Positions 11,195 through 21,206 of a stretch of 64,000 nucleotides of DNA are shown here, piece after piece. The notes beneath the pieces are model-generated. The model was not told the DNA's origin and made no database searches. It saw nothing but the letters and a program-made list of their open reading frames with translations. Source of the stretch: Rhizoclosmatium globosum (lineage: Eukaryota > Chytridiomycota > Chytridiomycetes > Chytridiales > Chytriomycetaceae); the NCBI GenBank assembly GCA_002104985.1, contig MCGO01000037.1:62001-126000 (forward strand). The letters run 5' to 3'. The position numbers were made by a program, and so were the translations under genes. The stretch's first letter is position 1. Every line of letters begins with the position of its first letter.

Positions 11195-11702
11195 TTATTG
11201 CTCGAGTTATTCAACGTCCTGAATAAACTCCATGAGACTCAGAATCAACAAATTCTTCTCAATTCAGCGTTAAGAATGATGGATGGATGGTTTGCTTGAT
11301 TATGGTTAAGGCTTTCAAAAAGTCAGGATTTATATCAATTAAACCCGAACGAGGTAATCAATACCGTTTTGATAACAATTATAACTGTACCTTACGTGAT
11401 AGAATGTAGAGGGCCGAGATCTATGGAGAAGAATGGATGTTGTTGACAAGAACAGGTTAACGCCGCTGAAGATCTACAAAGACGCTTCATCGAAAATCAA
11501 CAAATTGTCTGGATCGTTTCAATGAATCGTGCAAATTGCGTGTCTGCACGCTTCAGATAACGTGGTGCGGGGTTAATTTTGTGGAGATGCACGTGCGGTT
11601 TCGCCATCTGCACCTGCCTCGTTGTTCAAATTTCGTACTGAAGCCGAGCATGAAAAAAACGTCAAACAACAAGCTAGTTATTTCTGTCAAGAACCTTATC
11701 TG
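11195..11702. other. Intergenic region without recognised features
   Basis: A 508-bp AT-rich stretch between the RING gene and the STAS gene. No ORF with protein-like composition and no RNA structure was recognised. It should contain the promoter of the downstream gene. Confidence 0.4.
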
Positions 11703-12803
11703 ATGTCGCTCCGATCCATGTCCATTTCGTCATCCACATCGAGCTCCTTCAATCCTGAGACGGGCGTCTTTGTCTTGACTCCTCCAGAGTCCCTTAAATA
11801 CCCTGAAGCGCACAACTTTCTGGATCTTCTCAAGTTCAGAGTCGAATTGGAAGAAGGATCTGTGAGTTTTGTCGTGCTTGGCTTTCCAACTTATTACTGA
11901 CTTTTAGATCCATAGCAATTTATGACATCACTCATTCTCGACTTCCAAAACGTTGAATATCTTGACTTTACTGGCCTTCAGTCGTTGTTGCAAGCCAAGG
12001 ACTTCTTGTCGCAACATGTTGGCGGGAGACACGTTCCAATCTTCTTTGTCAACATGTCTCCAAACCACATGTCCCGTCTGATGCGTGTCACTGCGTACAT
12101 TCCAGGACACGCTGCCGATCCATCTCTCATGTACACAACTCCATCCCGCCGGCCATCACTCACTCGATCTGCATCACCCGCTTCAAGTGCAGCTGGCAGT
12201 GTCGCCGGCAGTCCCGCAATGGAATCCCTCCCCGAACCACCCTCCCTCGTCCTCAGAACCCGCTCCTCCTCAAAACTACCCCGCCTCACAACCCTCCCTT
12301 CAACACCACCCCAACGCAAAGACTCCGCCGGCCCATTCCCATCCCCCGCTTCAACCCTCCCACTCTCATCAACACGCAGCAGAAGCGACTCAAACCCAAT
12401 CCCTCCAAACGCATACATCCGACGCGACTCTGCTTTCGTTGCGCAACAGGAATACGACGATGGCCAGCAGTACCCGCCACAACCCTTCCCAACAGTCCCC
12501 ATCATCCGCCGCGACGTGTATGAACCACCTAAAGATGGTATTGACATGACTCCAAGTGTGTCCATTGGGTCGTTCCTCAAGAAACTCAAGAGTAAAGCGA
12601 AAGAGGTTGAAGTCGTTGATAACGATGTGGAGGACCCGTTCAGAGCGACGCGAGTCACTGGAGAAGAGTTCCGTCGAGTCATTGGTGCGAGTGAGCCGTT
12701 TGGGGTTCAGGAGGATGAGTTTCCAAGAGGGTTTGGGAAGGAGCTGAGGTATTTCCATTCGAGTTTGGAGGAGGCTGTTGGAGCTGCTTCAGTCAGACGG
12801 TAA
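11703..12803 (+). CDS. Stand-alone STAS-domain protein
   Basis: Two exons, 11703..11861 and 11916..12803, with a 54-bp phase-0 intron; 348 aa. Residues ~15-130 look like a STAS domain as found at the C-terminus of SulP anion transporters and in anti-sigma antagonists. It has a beta strand, then LILDFQNVEYLDFTGLQSLL with the D-x-T/S-G pattern around the switch residue, then a VPIFFVNMS strand. The rest is low-complexity Ser/Pro/Arg-rich sequence, followed by a basic/acidic C-terminal segment. No SulP transmembrane region is present: the upstream 500 bp have none and the ATG at 11703 follows stops. It may be a free regulatory STAS protein or a SulP remnant. The intron acceptor at 11915 was chosen because the nearer AG leads to a stop. 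Confidence 0.75.
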
Positions 12804-13068
12804 TGAACTGTCTGTATTATTGTGGCTTGGAATCTTTTGAGCTTGTGATCTTGGGCTCCTTTCTTGGTTTCCTTTTTTTTTGTAGCATCGTTTCTCGTTT
12901 TTCTGTACCATGTTTTATGTCTTTATCCATTAGTACTGTTTAAAATATAATGCCCATAACCATCCCTGACGACTTGTTGGTGTTGTTTGTTGTCTTGTGC
13001 GTGTGTCAATTTATTCTCCATTGTTTGACCAATTCCACCCTTACAACACCTTTTCAAGACCATTTCAG

Positions 13069-15104
13069 ATGATTCAAGTCTACTATTGTAAGACCTTCTT
13101 TTCGTTCACAACTCCAATATCCGTTTCCGAACTCTTGCACCTCTTGAAAGTACGTCGCGACCAATATCCTTCCGTGCTTCCCATCAACGACGATGCTCCA
13201 CCAATAAGCGATTCAGACGAACCAATTCCAGATGGAATCTATACAATCGTGACAGTCAACTCTGTCCCCAAAAATATTCCACCACCGAGTCTTAACTACG
13301 AAGGGAGACAACGGTTCACCCGAGACTTGCAAGGACACAGAATCCCATACAGCGATGCCAGTGACTCCGAATCAAACTATTCTAAAGCTCCATCCGAAGC
13401 CCTCGATTCACGTCCTCGTGCGACTGAAACCCCAAAGTTTCGTGAATGGTATTACAACCAATTTGGAAGGGACGTGAAGGAGCTTCGGTTTGCTGGATCT
13501 ACGAATCCGAAACACTTTTCGAAACGGGGAGATGAGGGGTCGGAGTGTGGTGAGTCGGATGGGAGTAGGTCGAGTCGTTTCATTCCTACCCGGAATCATG
13601 CACGTGCTCCGTCTAGTAATGGCGATTCGATTGACTCGGACGTTTTGTATCAAAGGGGTAGGGAGGAACAGAGGAGGAAATATGCTGTTGAGGTGGAGCT
13701 GAATGATGTGATTGAAGAAGGTGGGACTGATGATGGTCGTTCAACAGCATCGGGGGAAAGTTTGAAAGAGAACAGTGAAAGGTGGAGGGAATCATCGCGT
13801 AAGAACCACCAGCAGGAATCTAGCGATGAAGAAAATGATAGAAGGGAAAACCGTAAAGAACGAGACCTTCCTGCATTGCCACATAAAGCCAGGTCCAGGG
13901 AAAGGGAAGAGAATAGCGGTCGCAGACGGAATGACAGAAATGATTCACCGGAAGAGACGTCTTCAGAAGAATCAGTTTCGATAGAACGAGGTCGCTCCCG
14001 TTCTCGCGAACGACATGGCAACCACAAAGGCGAAAAACGAATAGTGTACACTGATAAAGATCGACAGTTCGATAATGACATGAAAGCTGGAATCAAAGCT
14101 ATGTCAGATGGTAAGCTCCCCTATTCCATAGCTCCACCCTAACTTTCACACCAATTCTTGTAGCCGTCGCATCCATACCAGAAAGGTAACACCCCTCCCA
14201 CCAACTCCAACACCCCCTCCTCAAAAAACTAAACTCCCTCTCTCACAAACTTCCTCCCAGATACTACAAATACAACGCAATCCTCTCCAAAAAGCTCGAC
14301 CACGCATCAACCCGCGTCTCCCACCTCCACCAAACCCTCTCCAAAACCACAGACCCAATCCGCACACGAATCCTCCAAGTCCAACTCCTCTCCATCCTCC
14401 AAGCCGTCTGGCGGACCGCGTGGGAACGGTATACACCGGGAACTCGGCGGTACGCTACGTCTGATATCTCTGCGGGGAGGGTTATCCATGCGGAGGGGGC
14501 GCTTAATAACTTGCATATGTGGAAACGGATTGTTGAGGCGGATTGTTTTGGGAAGGGGCCGCGGAACTCGAATGCGGAGTTTTTGGAGCCGTTGAGGTTG
14601 ATGGATCAGTTGCCGACACATTTGTTTCGGAGGTCTGGGTATAACCCTGCGTATATTTATTTGGCGCGGTATAACCCGCCGCCGTCGGGTGTGGAGGATA
14701 AATCGGAGGCGGAAATTATTTCGGAGATTCGAGTTACGTTTCTGGATTTGGCGATGCGGCAGAATGTGTATCGCGATGAAGAACTGAATGCGATTTTGAC
14801 GGATGTTGTGGATACATATAGGAGTGCAGAGAGTCAAGCGGAGTCGAAACCGAAAGTTGTGTGGGATATGATGTTGACGAAGCTACGGAAAGAGTTTTGG
14901 CTGAATCGGAAACCCGAGAACTTACAAGAACTAGTCAAAAAATGGGATGGAAACAGACAAGCTGAAAAAGCCCAACAAGAAAGACAAACGAGAAAAACAC
15001 AATCCGAAAGCAGCAGCTCAAGCGACGATGACACGGACGATCGCGAACCCGAACCAAAAGTCAAGAACAGAGTTAGGTGGGACAAAGACAGATACTATGG
15101 ATAA
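13069..15104 (+). CDS. Uncharacterised 635-aa charged protein with 22-nt microexon
   Basis: Three exons, 13069..14110, 14164..14185 (22 nt) and 14261..15104; all phases agree. The N-terminal ~50 residues (MIQVYYCKTFFSF, then SVSELLHLLKVRR) look folded and could be a small ubiquitin-like or PB1-like domain. The middle (~100-340) is highly charged, Ser/Arg/Glu-rich and disordered, with RS dipeptides (RGRSRSRER). The C-terminal part (~360-590) is predicted helical and well structured, with a WERYTPGTRRYA segment and LHMWKRIVEADCFGKG. It ends in an acidic/serine tail with DDDTDD and then RVRWDKDRYYG. I do not recognise the family. RS-like composition is compatible with a nuclear or RNA-processing role, but this is only a guess. 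Confidence 0.75.
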
Positions 15105-15164
15105 GACAATAAACCATAAGTTTAATTGTTCCACATAAATAACCAAAGAAACCCAAACAAGCCA

Positions 15165-18100
15165 CTACAAGAAACTAGCCGTCAACTTCAACGCGTGATC
15201 CGTCTTCCTCGTTGTCGGTTTAATAAATCCCATGAACTCCAAATGCGTAAGCGCCGCCGCAAACCTTGCCCTATTTCAAACCATTTTAGCTCCGCCCCAC
15301 CTTTTGAAAAAAGCGAAATCGAAAACTCACTGAATATCCATCTTCGCAGGCTTTGGAACCTCTTTCCTGACCACAAGCTCAAACCCAGTAAACATATCAA
15401 ACAGGTTGATCATATGTCCACACTCGTTGTGAAGTCGATACACGAGACTGATGTCTAAAGCAGAGGGATGTAATACGTCTGAAGCCCGACAACACCTGCA
15501 GGACAAGTAATCTGAAGTTGCACCAAGTGCCGTTTGAATAATGGGCCGCGGGTGTGGTTGGAAGTTCTTTAAAAAAAAACATTAAACCTCGAAACCTCAA
15601 AAACCAAATAAACTCAACTGTCATTGGCGTCTTTGCATTCTCATAATACTGCATTTCATACCACAAGCACTCCTTATACCCCTTCCCCAACCACGTCCTT
15701 ACAAACTGCTCAAACTCCATTGATACACGTATAGCCAGGTACTTGAAACTCTTCTTATCTTCCACAAGGGCGTGGTGCATGATTCCGGCTTTTAGTGCGG
15801 ACTTTGTGAGCCGTTTTTGGACGAGACCGGCGGTTTGGCGTTCGAAGCGGGCTCGTTCTTCGTCTTCGTTTTCAGAGGAGGAAGAGTAGGAGTCTTGGTC
15901 GTTTTTGTTGCGCATGTGACGGGCGAGGAGCTCTTCGAGAAGGGTGGTGAACTTTAAGGCTGTTTCGTATGTGTTTTCAGAGATTTGGCAGGCGCCCAGT
16001 CCAGTTACCCATGACCTTAATAGGCCTTCCATGTCTTTTGGAGTGATCCACCTATACTTTACTTGTTAGTGAACCGATTCGTTTTCAAAAGTAGAGGCTT
16101 ACTTGATTTTCTTGACGATATCCTGGACCACATCGTCCTTGACAATATCCTCGCTACTCAAGACTCGCGAATACAGGTTGTACAGTGAGTTCCACTTGTA
16201 TACTTTCAAATAATTTTTGGTACATCGCAGGAACTCAATCGCAAAGCTTTGCATAACATGGAACGAATTAAGCTCTGTCTGGGCGTATTGAATCAACTGT
16301 GGTAGCATATCGTTGTTATCGATAAGTTGTTGAACGAATTCCCATTGTTCCTGGGCAACCAGCCTCTTGCCGTATCTGTAGAAGAGGTTTTAAAGGATTA
16401 GGGGGTTTACAGATGTTGAGAATAAAGTTTAACCGTTCAAATGAATCTTGCTGTCGAAGCTTCCGGATCATTTCGGGTTGAATTTGGGAGATTCCGTCGT
16501 ATAACATCATTGATGACATTGCATTTGCGTAACAGTGACTCATGGCTGTATACTGAAATTCTCGTTTAGAAAAGGCGTCACAAGCAATTTGGAATAACAC
16601 ACCTGAATTGTGTCTAATAAAGCAGTCACAGAACGGTGATTGTTCTTGAAATGATTAAAAATCAGGGAAAAGACTTCGTGATTGAACTTGATTCCCCCAG
16701 GATACTTCAAAAACACCTTTGTTGTGAAAACAGGTGGGTCAAAAATATGCCGTTTATGGTTATCGACGCAACCAACCTGTTCAACAATGGCATCCAAACA
16801 ATCATCCGACTTGCTTAAAACAAATCTCTCGCACCGCAAAAGTCTCAATACAGACTTGTGCAGATTGTTGTGCACGATATCAAGAGTTGTTGAAATTCCC
16901 AACAAAAAGACGAATGGCAGTGTATCCAGCGAAGCGCTGCACAGTTTGACAAGGTCTTGGAATACAATGGTATCAAAGCGTTCGAATTCTGGGATAGAAA
17001 TAATGAGAACCGTAGAAGCCCGTGTCTTTTTTGATTTCCGCGCGAACCACGATTCCAGAATTCGTATATCGAATGGCGAAGGTTTCCGTATCTATCGTAA
17101 AAAAAATTCGCATTCAATAAGTGAACGAGGAGAGTTCCAGTTCATCGCATCCGTCACTCATCCACCCCGAAACCTCATCACATCCACGCATTCCGATTCT
17201 GCACATCATTTCTCAAACATTCGTCAAGATTCTTCGCTTCCCCTCAACACAAAAAACGTCCCAACAAAAGAGAAAAGAGGAACATACCTTCTCGGACGTA
17301 AACACCAACCCAGCACCACCACCCTCCCCATCCCTCACAACCTCCCCAACCTCATCCTCCACATCCTCTTCATTCTCAATCGCATCCAAAACGCGTCTAT
17401 CATCGTCTCCCAACAACTCCATCGCCTCTTCATTGGTGTTGGTGGCGGAAGAAGAAGGAGTCATGAATTGGTGGATGCAGCTCTTGATACATGCTTTTAG
17501 GTCGGAGGAGTTGAGGGGGCGGAGGACGGCGATGGGGCTGAGGGGGTTGGATAAGAAGCGGGAGGCCATTGTGTCGTAGAGAGATTGGTTTTCTGGAAGG
17601 GGGGGTTTAGTGATAGAGTGAGTTTATGAGTCGTTGACTTTGTTTGCATTTTGATTGGGGGGTTGCCACTGAGTTTCTATGAAACTCGCCGGGTGGTACT
17701 AGTATCGCTCCGCTTGTTATCGTCACACTGATTTCCTCCGTGAAAGGCTTTGTGCCGTGCGCTCACACTTTCATTATTAATACGCGTTGGAGGCTGTGTA
17801 CGACAAGTCGGATCTACTTTGTATGCCTCCTCCTTCCTTCTTCTCTGTGATTCTCGCTTCGCTTGCTATATTTATCTGGCCTTGGACATGACAGAAGTTT
17901 CGCTCGCGACCTCGCTACTTCCCCCTGTATATTCGCGTGAATCTTTTCGACATTCCTTTTTGTTCGTCTCCTCACAGGCTCACTCTATAGCCTCTCATAA
18001 AAACACACACCTCCAAGAATGAGAGCAGCGGGGAGTTCCTTGATTGGCAGATTCGCCAGGAGAGACATTTGAGAATGAGACTGCGAATGAGCATTGAGAG

Positions 18101-18632
18101 CAAAAGATTCGATTCGATGAAAAGCCTGAAGATTGAGAGTGAGGAGAGAGTTCTGTCCAATGAATGAATAGATGTCAATTAAAAACCCAACAAACACGTA
18201 GGTTAATTCAAGGTTAATAAAACAGGCAATAAAGAATACCTCGACATTCGCCTTTGCATTTGACCAGAAGATGTCAAAGGCAGCGACTCGTCTGTCTCTT
18301 CCTTCATCGTTTTCCGTTTCACCCATCAAATGTGGAAACAAGTTGACTTGAGGCGAGGAGTCGATGGCCTGGCGCTTGCTCTGTCTGGCTTTCGATTTGG
18401 ACTTTGACTGTGCCTTTGCCTTTGTCTTTGCCTTTGAATTGGGAGAAGGAATCTCCAAGATGGACACCTGATTGAGAGAGAGTTGGTTGGTTGGTTGGTT
18501 GGTACTGAGTGAAGGTGGTAGGAAGGTGCTAGGAAGAACTAGGAGGTGCTAGGAACTACTAGGAACTACTATAAACTACTAGGAAGAAGAACTAGTTACA
18601 TCGACACTGCGACTGGTTTCTTGTGCGGGCAT
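15165..18632 (-). CDS. ORC3: Origin recognition complex subunit 3
   Basis: Eleven minus-strand exons: 18632..18600, 18467..18240, 18152..18011, 17592..17288, 17091..16777, 16716..16603, 16552..16434, 16375..16103, 16051..15619, 15566..15331, 15270..15165. Product 767 aa. ORC3 is a core subunit of the complex that marks replication origins and loads MCM2-7. Matches to the family run along the whole length. IKELPAALILG (~125-134) matches the N-terminal block. ILESWFARKSKKTR and FVFLLGISTTLDIVHNNL (~300) lie in the AAA+-like region. LDIQ-type helices and YGKRLVAQEQW follow. The C-terminal winged helix reads ALTHLEFMGFIKPTTRKTDH. Most introns are 50-66 bp; exceptions are 418 bp (18010..17593), 196 bp and 132 bp. 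The 60-bp intron 16776..16717 is in frame without a stop, so its retention would add 20 residues. The first exon encodes only 11 residues. Confidence 0.93.
17593..18010 (-). other. 418-bp intron of ORC3
   Basis: Unusually long for this region, where most introns are near 50 bp. Donor GTGTGT after codon GGA+G, acceptor CTTCCAG before the AAC codon. The splice restores the expected ORC3 sequence (LILG then NQSLYDT). I see no ORF, RNA gene or repeat that explains its length. Confidence 0.7.
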
Positions 18633-18724
18633 TTGAGTGTGAGGAAAGAGAGGGTGCCAATTCTCGGACGCTTTTGTCTTCTTCTTCAACAACTCTTCGA
18701 CTCTTCAACAAAAACAAAAACAGA
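18633..18724. promoter_or_regulatory. 92-bp divergent promoter region
   Basis: The ATGs of ORC3 (minus) and of the coiled-coil gene (plus) are 92 bp apart. The segment is CTT/CAA-rich on the plus strand near 18680-18720. No TATA box is evident. Confidence 0.5.
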
Positions 18725-20348
18725 ATGACTTCGTTCACAGCATCGCAGGCCATTGCTGAATTTGAAACATTCCTCAATTGTTCAATCAATAACGATATTA
18801 GTTCGGAAATTGATGCGATTCTGAGGACTTCGAAAAGTACCACTAGAGAGACTAGTAGTACTACTACTAGCATAAGTAGTGCTGAAGGTGGGCTTCCTTC
18901 ACAGGACTCAACTGCTTCTAACAACAAACCAATCAATCAATCAATCTAAAAGCAGCCAGATACCGCCCGACTCAGAGGCCCTTCACCTGAAACAGGTCTT
19001 CTCGTCGTCTGTCCCTCAACAATCTTCAAAGGACCTGTCTTCAAATCACAAGTCGTTGTCTGCTTCTTCCTCTTTCAGACACCCTCTCCAAGAAGAAAAG
19101 AGTACTTCGATTGATGTCCTGGCTGTTCGCGTGGCGGAAATGCAAAAACAGGTTTGTCAACTTTGGTTGGAAGACTCTGTTCTCACTCGCTCACTCACTC
19201 ACTCTCAGATTGATACTCTCGTAAAAGCGACGGCTTCTTCTTCTTCTTCTTCTTCTTCTCATGTTCCTACTGCATCAAAATCACATCCACCTGATAATAG
19301 ACTGGATTCAGTCTGGAAGGAATTGCGGGACCTTCGTTCGCTTATTACTTCAACTCACTCTACTGTTCCTCCTCCTCCACCTCATTCTTCTTTGGCTTCT
19401 TCTACGGGTATTTCGTCCACTCTAAAGTCTTACATCAAGAAAGAAATCAAAAAACATGATCAAGTGATTCTCGATGACATTGTGAGGCCGGAGATTTCAA
19501 AGGAGTTGGCTAGAATGGATGTAAGGTGGAATCAAAAGTTGGGTGAGTTATTATGTTTGTTGTTTGTTATTATTTTGAGAGTGAGTTTGAGTCAGTCGAG
19601 TGAGTTGTTTGGGTATCGTGTCAAGAAATGTGAGCAGAGCGAACGGAATATTCGCGAAGTGTTTGTACGAGAGAGGAGCTCGTCACTAGTGTGAGCGACG
19701 CAAATTAGTTCTGCGGTGGAACAATTCTCCATTAGCGTAGTAAGGTGGAATCAATAGTTGGATGAATCGTTGGGTGTGAAGAAAGGGGAGTAGAGCAATG
19801 CACTTAAACGAGCGGAGCTCGTCAAGAGAGTGAGCAAAGCGAACGAACGAATTATATTACGCGAGAGTGTATGTCTGAGCTGTTTTGCTCTCCGCCGCCC
19901 AATCCCATGACTACCATCATCCAACTCAAAGTTACGTTTAGAACGAATCCGGACTTCTTCAACATTCGATGCACATCCACCAACACTATCAACCGCAATA
20001 GACACATCAGATATAACAGCATCAACAACAACAGATGACTCATCAATTCTTTACGCCCCTGCCGCCACCTCTACCCAATCAACACCTAAACGCCACACTC
20101 ATTCCTCAACACTCCAACATCCAACATACACAGCCTCTTCATCAGCAGAAGAAGAATTACACGACCTGATGACCCGTCTAAAAGCAGACCTTGATAAACG
20201 CACGGGACAGCATCCCCCGATTCCAACTTTCATTTCAAAAACACCGCCGTCGTCAGCGTCAAAGAAGCGGGGTGGGACACAGGCAGCGTCGTATTCGCAG
20301 CCGACGTTTGCAAGTCGTTTGAAGACGAGGAATCCAGTGTGGAAATGA
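18725..20348 (+). CDS. Uncharacterised Ser-rich coiled-coil protein
   Basis: Proposed exons 18725..18887, 18976..19151, 19209..19542 and 19942..20348 (359 aa). All phases agree; the last intron is 399 bp. The N-terminus (MTSFTASQAIAEFETFL) is helical and is followed by a Ser/Thr-rich linker. A short coiled coil (VLAVRVAEMQKQIDTLV) lies near 115-135. Helical segments KELRDLRSL and YIKKEIKKHDQVILDDIV follow, with poly-Ser and poly-Pro linkers between. The C-terminal block (ELHDLMTRLKADLDKR, then FASRLKTRNPVWK at the end) looks conserved in style, but I do not recognise it. A structural or cytoskeletal role is possible; that is inference. Exon 2's acceptor at 18975 is the least certain boundary. 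Confidence 0.6.
19543..19941 (+). repeat. Intron enlarged by a diverged tandem duplication
   Basis: Within this 399-bp intron a segment starting near 19740 (GTAAGGTGGAATCAA) repeats the end of the preceding exon and start of the intron at about 19521, an offset near 219 bp. Later matching pieces include GGAGCTCGTCA followed by GTGAGC (near 19675 and 19814). The second copy carries a stop where the exon copy has a Lys codon, so it is not coding. Copies are diverged by substitutions and small indels. Confidence 0.6.
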
Positions 20349-20734
20349 AGTGGAATGTCATGGGAGGAGTACTCGAAAAGAGAATTGTATTATAAGAATA
20401 AACGGAATGATGGTGGGATGTGATTAGGGGTTTGATCGAAGTTAGATCATCCACTGATGAGACACCCGTCTTTGATTATTCTGGAAAGACGCAGTTTGCC
20501 CGGTTGACAGCTACCGTAATGCTTCCGTGATGTATTGATGACGGTCTAGGTATTCGCTATCGTCTTGAGATGGATGTGCCGGGCTTAGACACAGTGGCGA
20601 TTGTTGTCCCACTTTCCGCTGATGAGTAATTAACTCTTTATCGATTCTGGCGTACCCGTCCTCAAATGTTACTTACTAATAGAGTCTCTTAGTACCGACC
20701 CTATACTCATACACTCTTACCATCCACTCTACGC
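20349..20734. other. Intergenic sequence left of the Ty3 element
   Basis: This 386-bp stretch lies between the coiled-coil gene's stop and the 5' LTR. An AATAAA-like signal sits near 20396. A short piece near 20440-20630 has protein-like composition on the plus strand, but it needs a 34-bp intron with the wrong phase, so I do not call a gene. The retrotransposon interrupts this intergenic region. Confidence 0.4.
20731..20734. repeat. Target-site duplication ACGC, left copy
   Basis: ACGC directly precedes the TGTGG end of the left LTR and is repeated directly after the right LTR at 30236-30239. A 4-bp duplication fits Ty3/gypsy integrases. Confidence 0.75.
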
Positions 20735-21121
20735 TGTGGTGGGTGAAACTGCGGACGGTGGTTACTGTGTTTGTTGGGTGGTATTGGCGTTACACCGAGA
20801 TTTGGGGTAAATGGGAATATTCATAGTTGTTAGACGCGTTTATTGAAAGAATAAAAGAAGAATTATTGAAAGCGGTTGCGTGCCAGCATCAGATAACTCG
20901 GAACCCGGATTTGCACATATCATCGAGCATTGCTACTTAGTATCGCGTGTGAGCGTCAGTTGCAAGAGTCATCGATTCAAGTGGTCCATCCCAGTAGTCT
21001 GTTCAGTGTCCAAGAGCCTACATCCAAGTCTTCATACAGGTGTTGGCTTAGTCTTCTACGAGCGAACCCAATTAGCATTGTCTGTGCAAGCGTAACACAG
21101 TCACCTGTATCCCTTGCCACA
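20735..21121 (+). repeat. 5' LTR of the Ty3/gypsy element
   Basis: 387 bp, beginning TGTGGTGGG and ending CCTTGCCACA. It is a direct repeat of 29849-30235. I found one difference, C against T, in the motif GGTATTGG(C/T)GTTACACC near 20788 and 29902. A GAATAAAAG polyadenylation-like motif occurs near 20848. Confidence 0.95.
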
Positions 21122-21140
21122 GTGGAGCCCAGCGTTTAAA
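21122..21140 (+). other. Probable primer-binding site
   Basis: One base after the LTR the sequence reads TGGAGCCCAGCG, starting with the TGG expected from pairing with a tRNA 3' CCA end. None of the tRNAs in this window has the complementary 3' end, so the primer tRNA is not identified. Confidence 0.5.
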
Positions 21141-21206
21141 CCGTAGCGGATCTTAGTAGAAGCTTTGGGACTGGAAACGAAAAACGCCACCCAATTTAAA
21201 TTCAAC

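Noticed and set aside
20440..20630. Protein-like fragment between the coiled-coil gene and the LTR element
   Set aside because: It would need a 34-bp intron with inconsistent phase, and no start or upstream exon is visible. Chance or a remnant is more likely.
20880..21139. Short ORFs inside the 5' LTR, repeated at 29994-30289
   Set aside because: They are duplicated only because the LTRs are duplicated, and show no protein signature.
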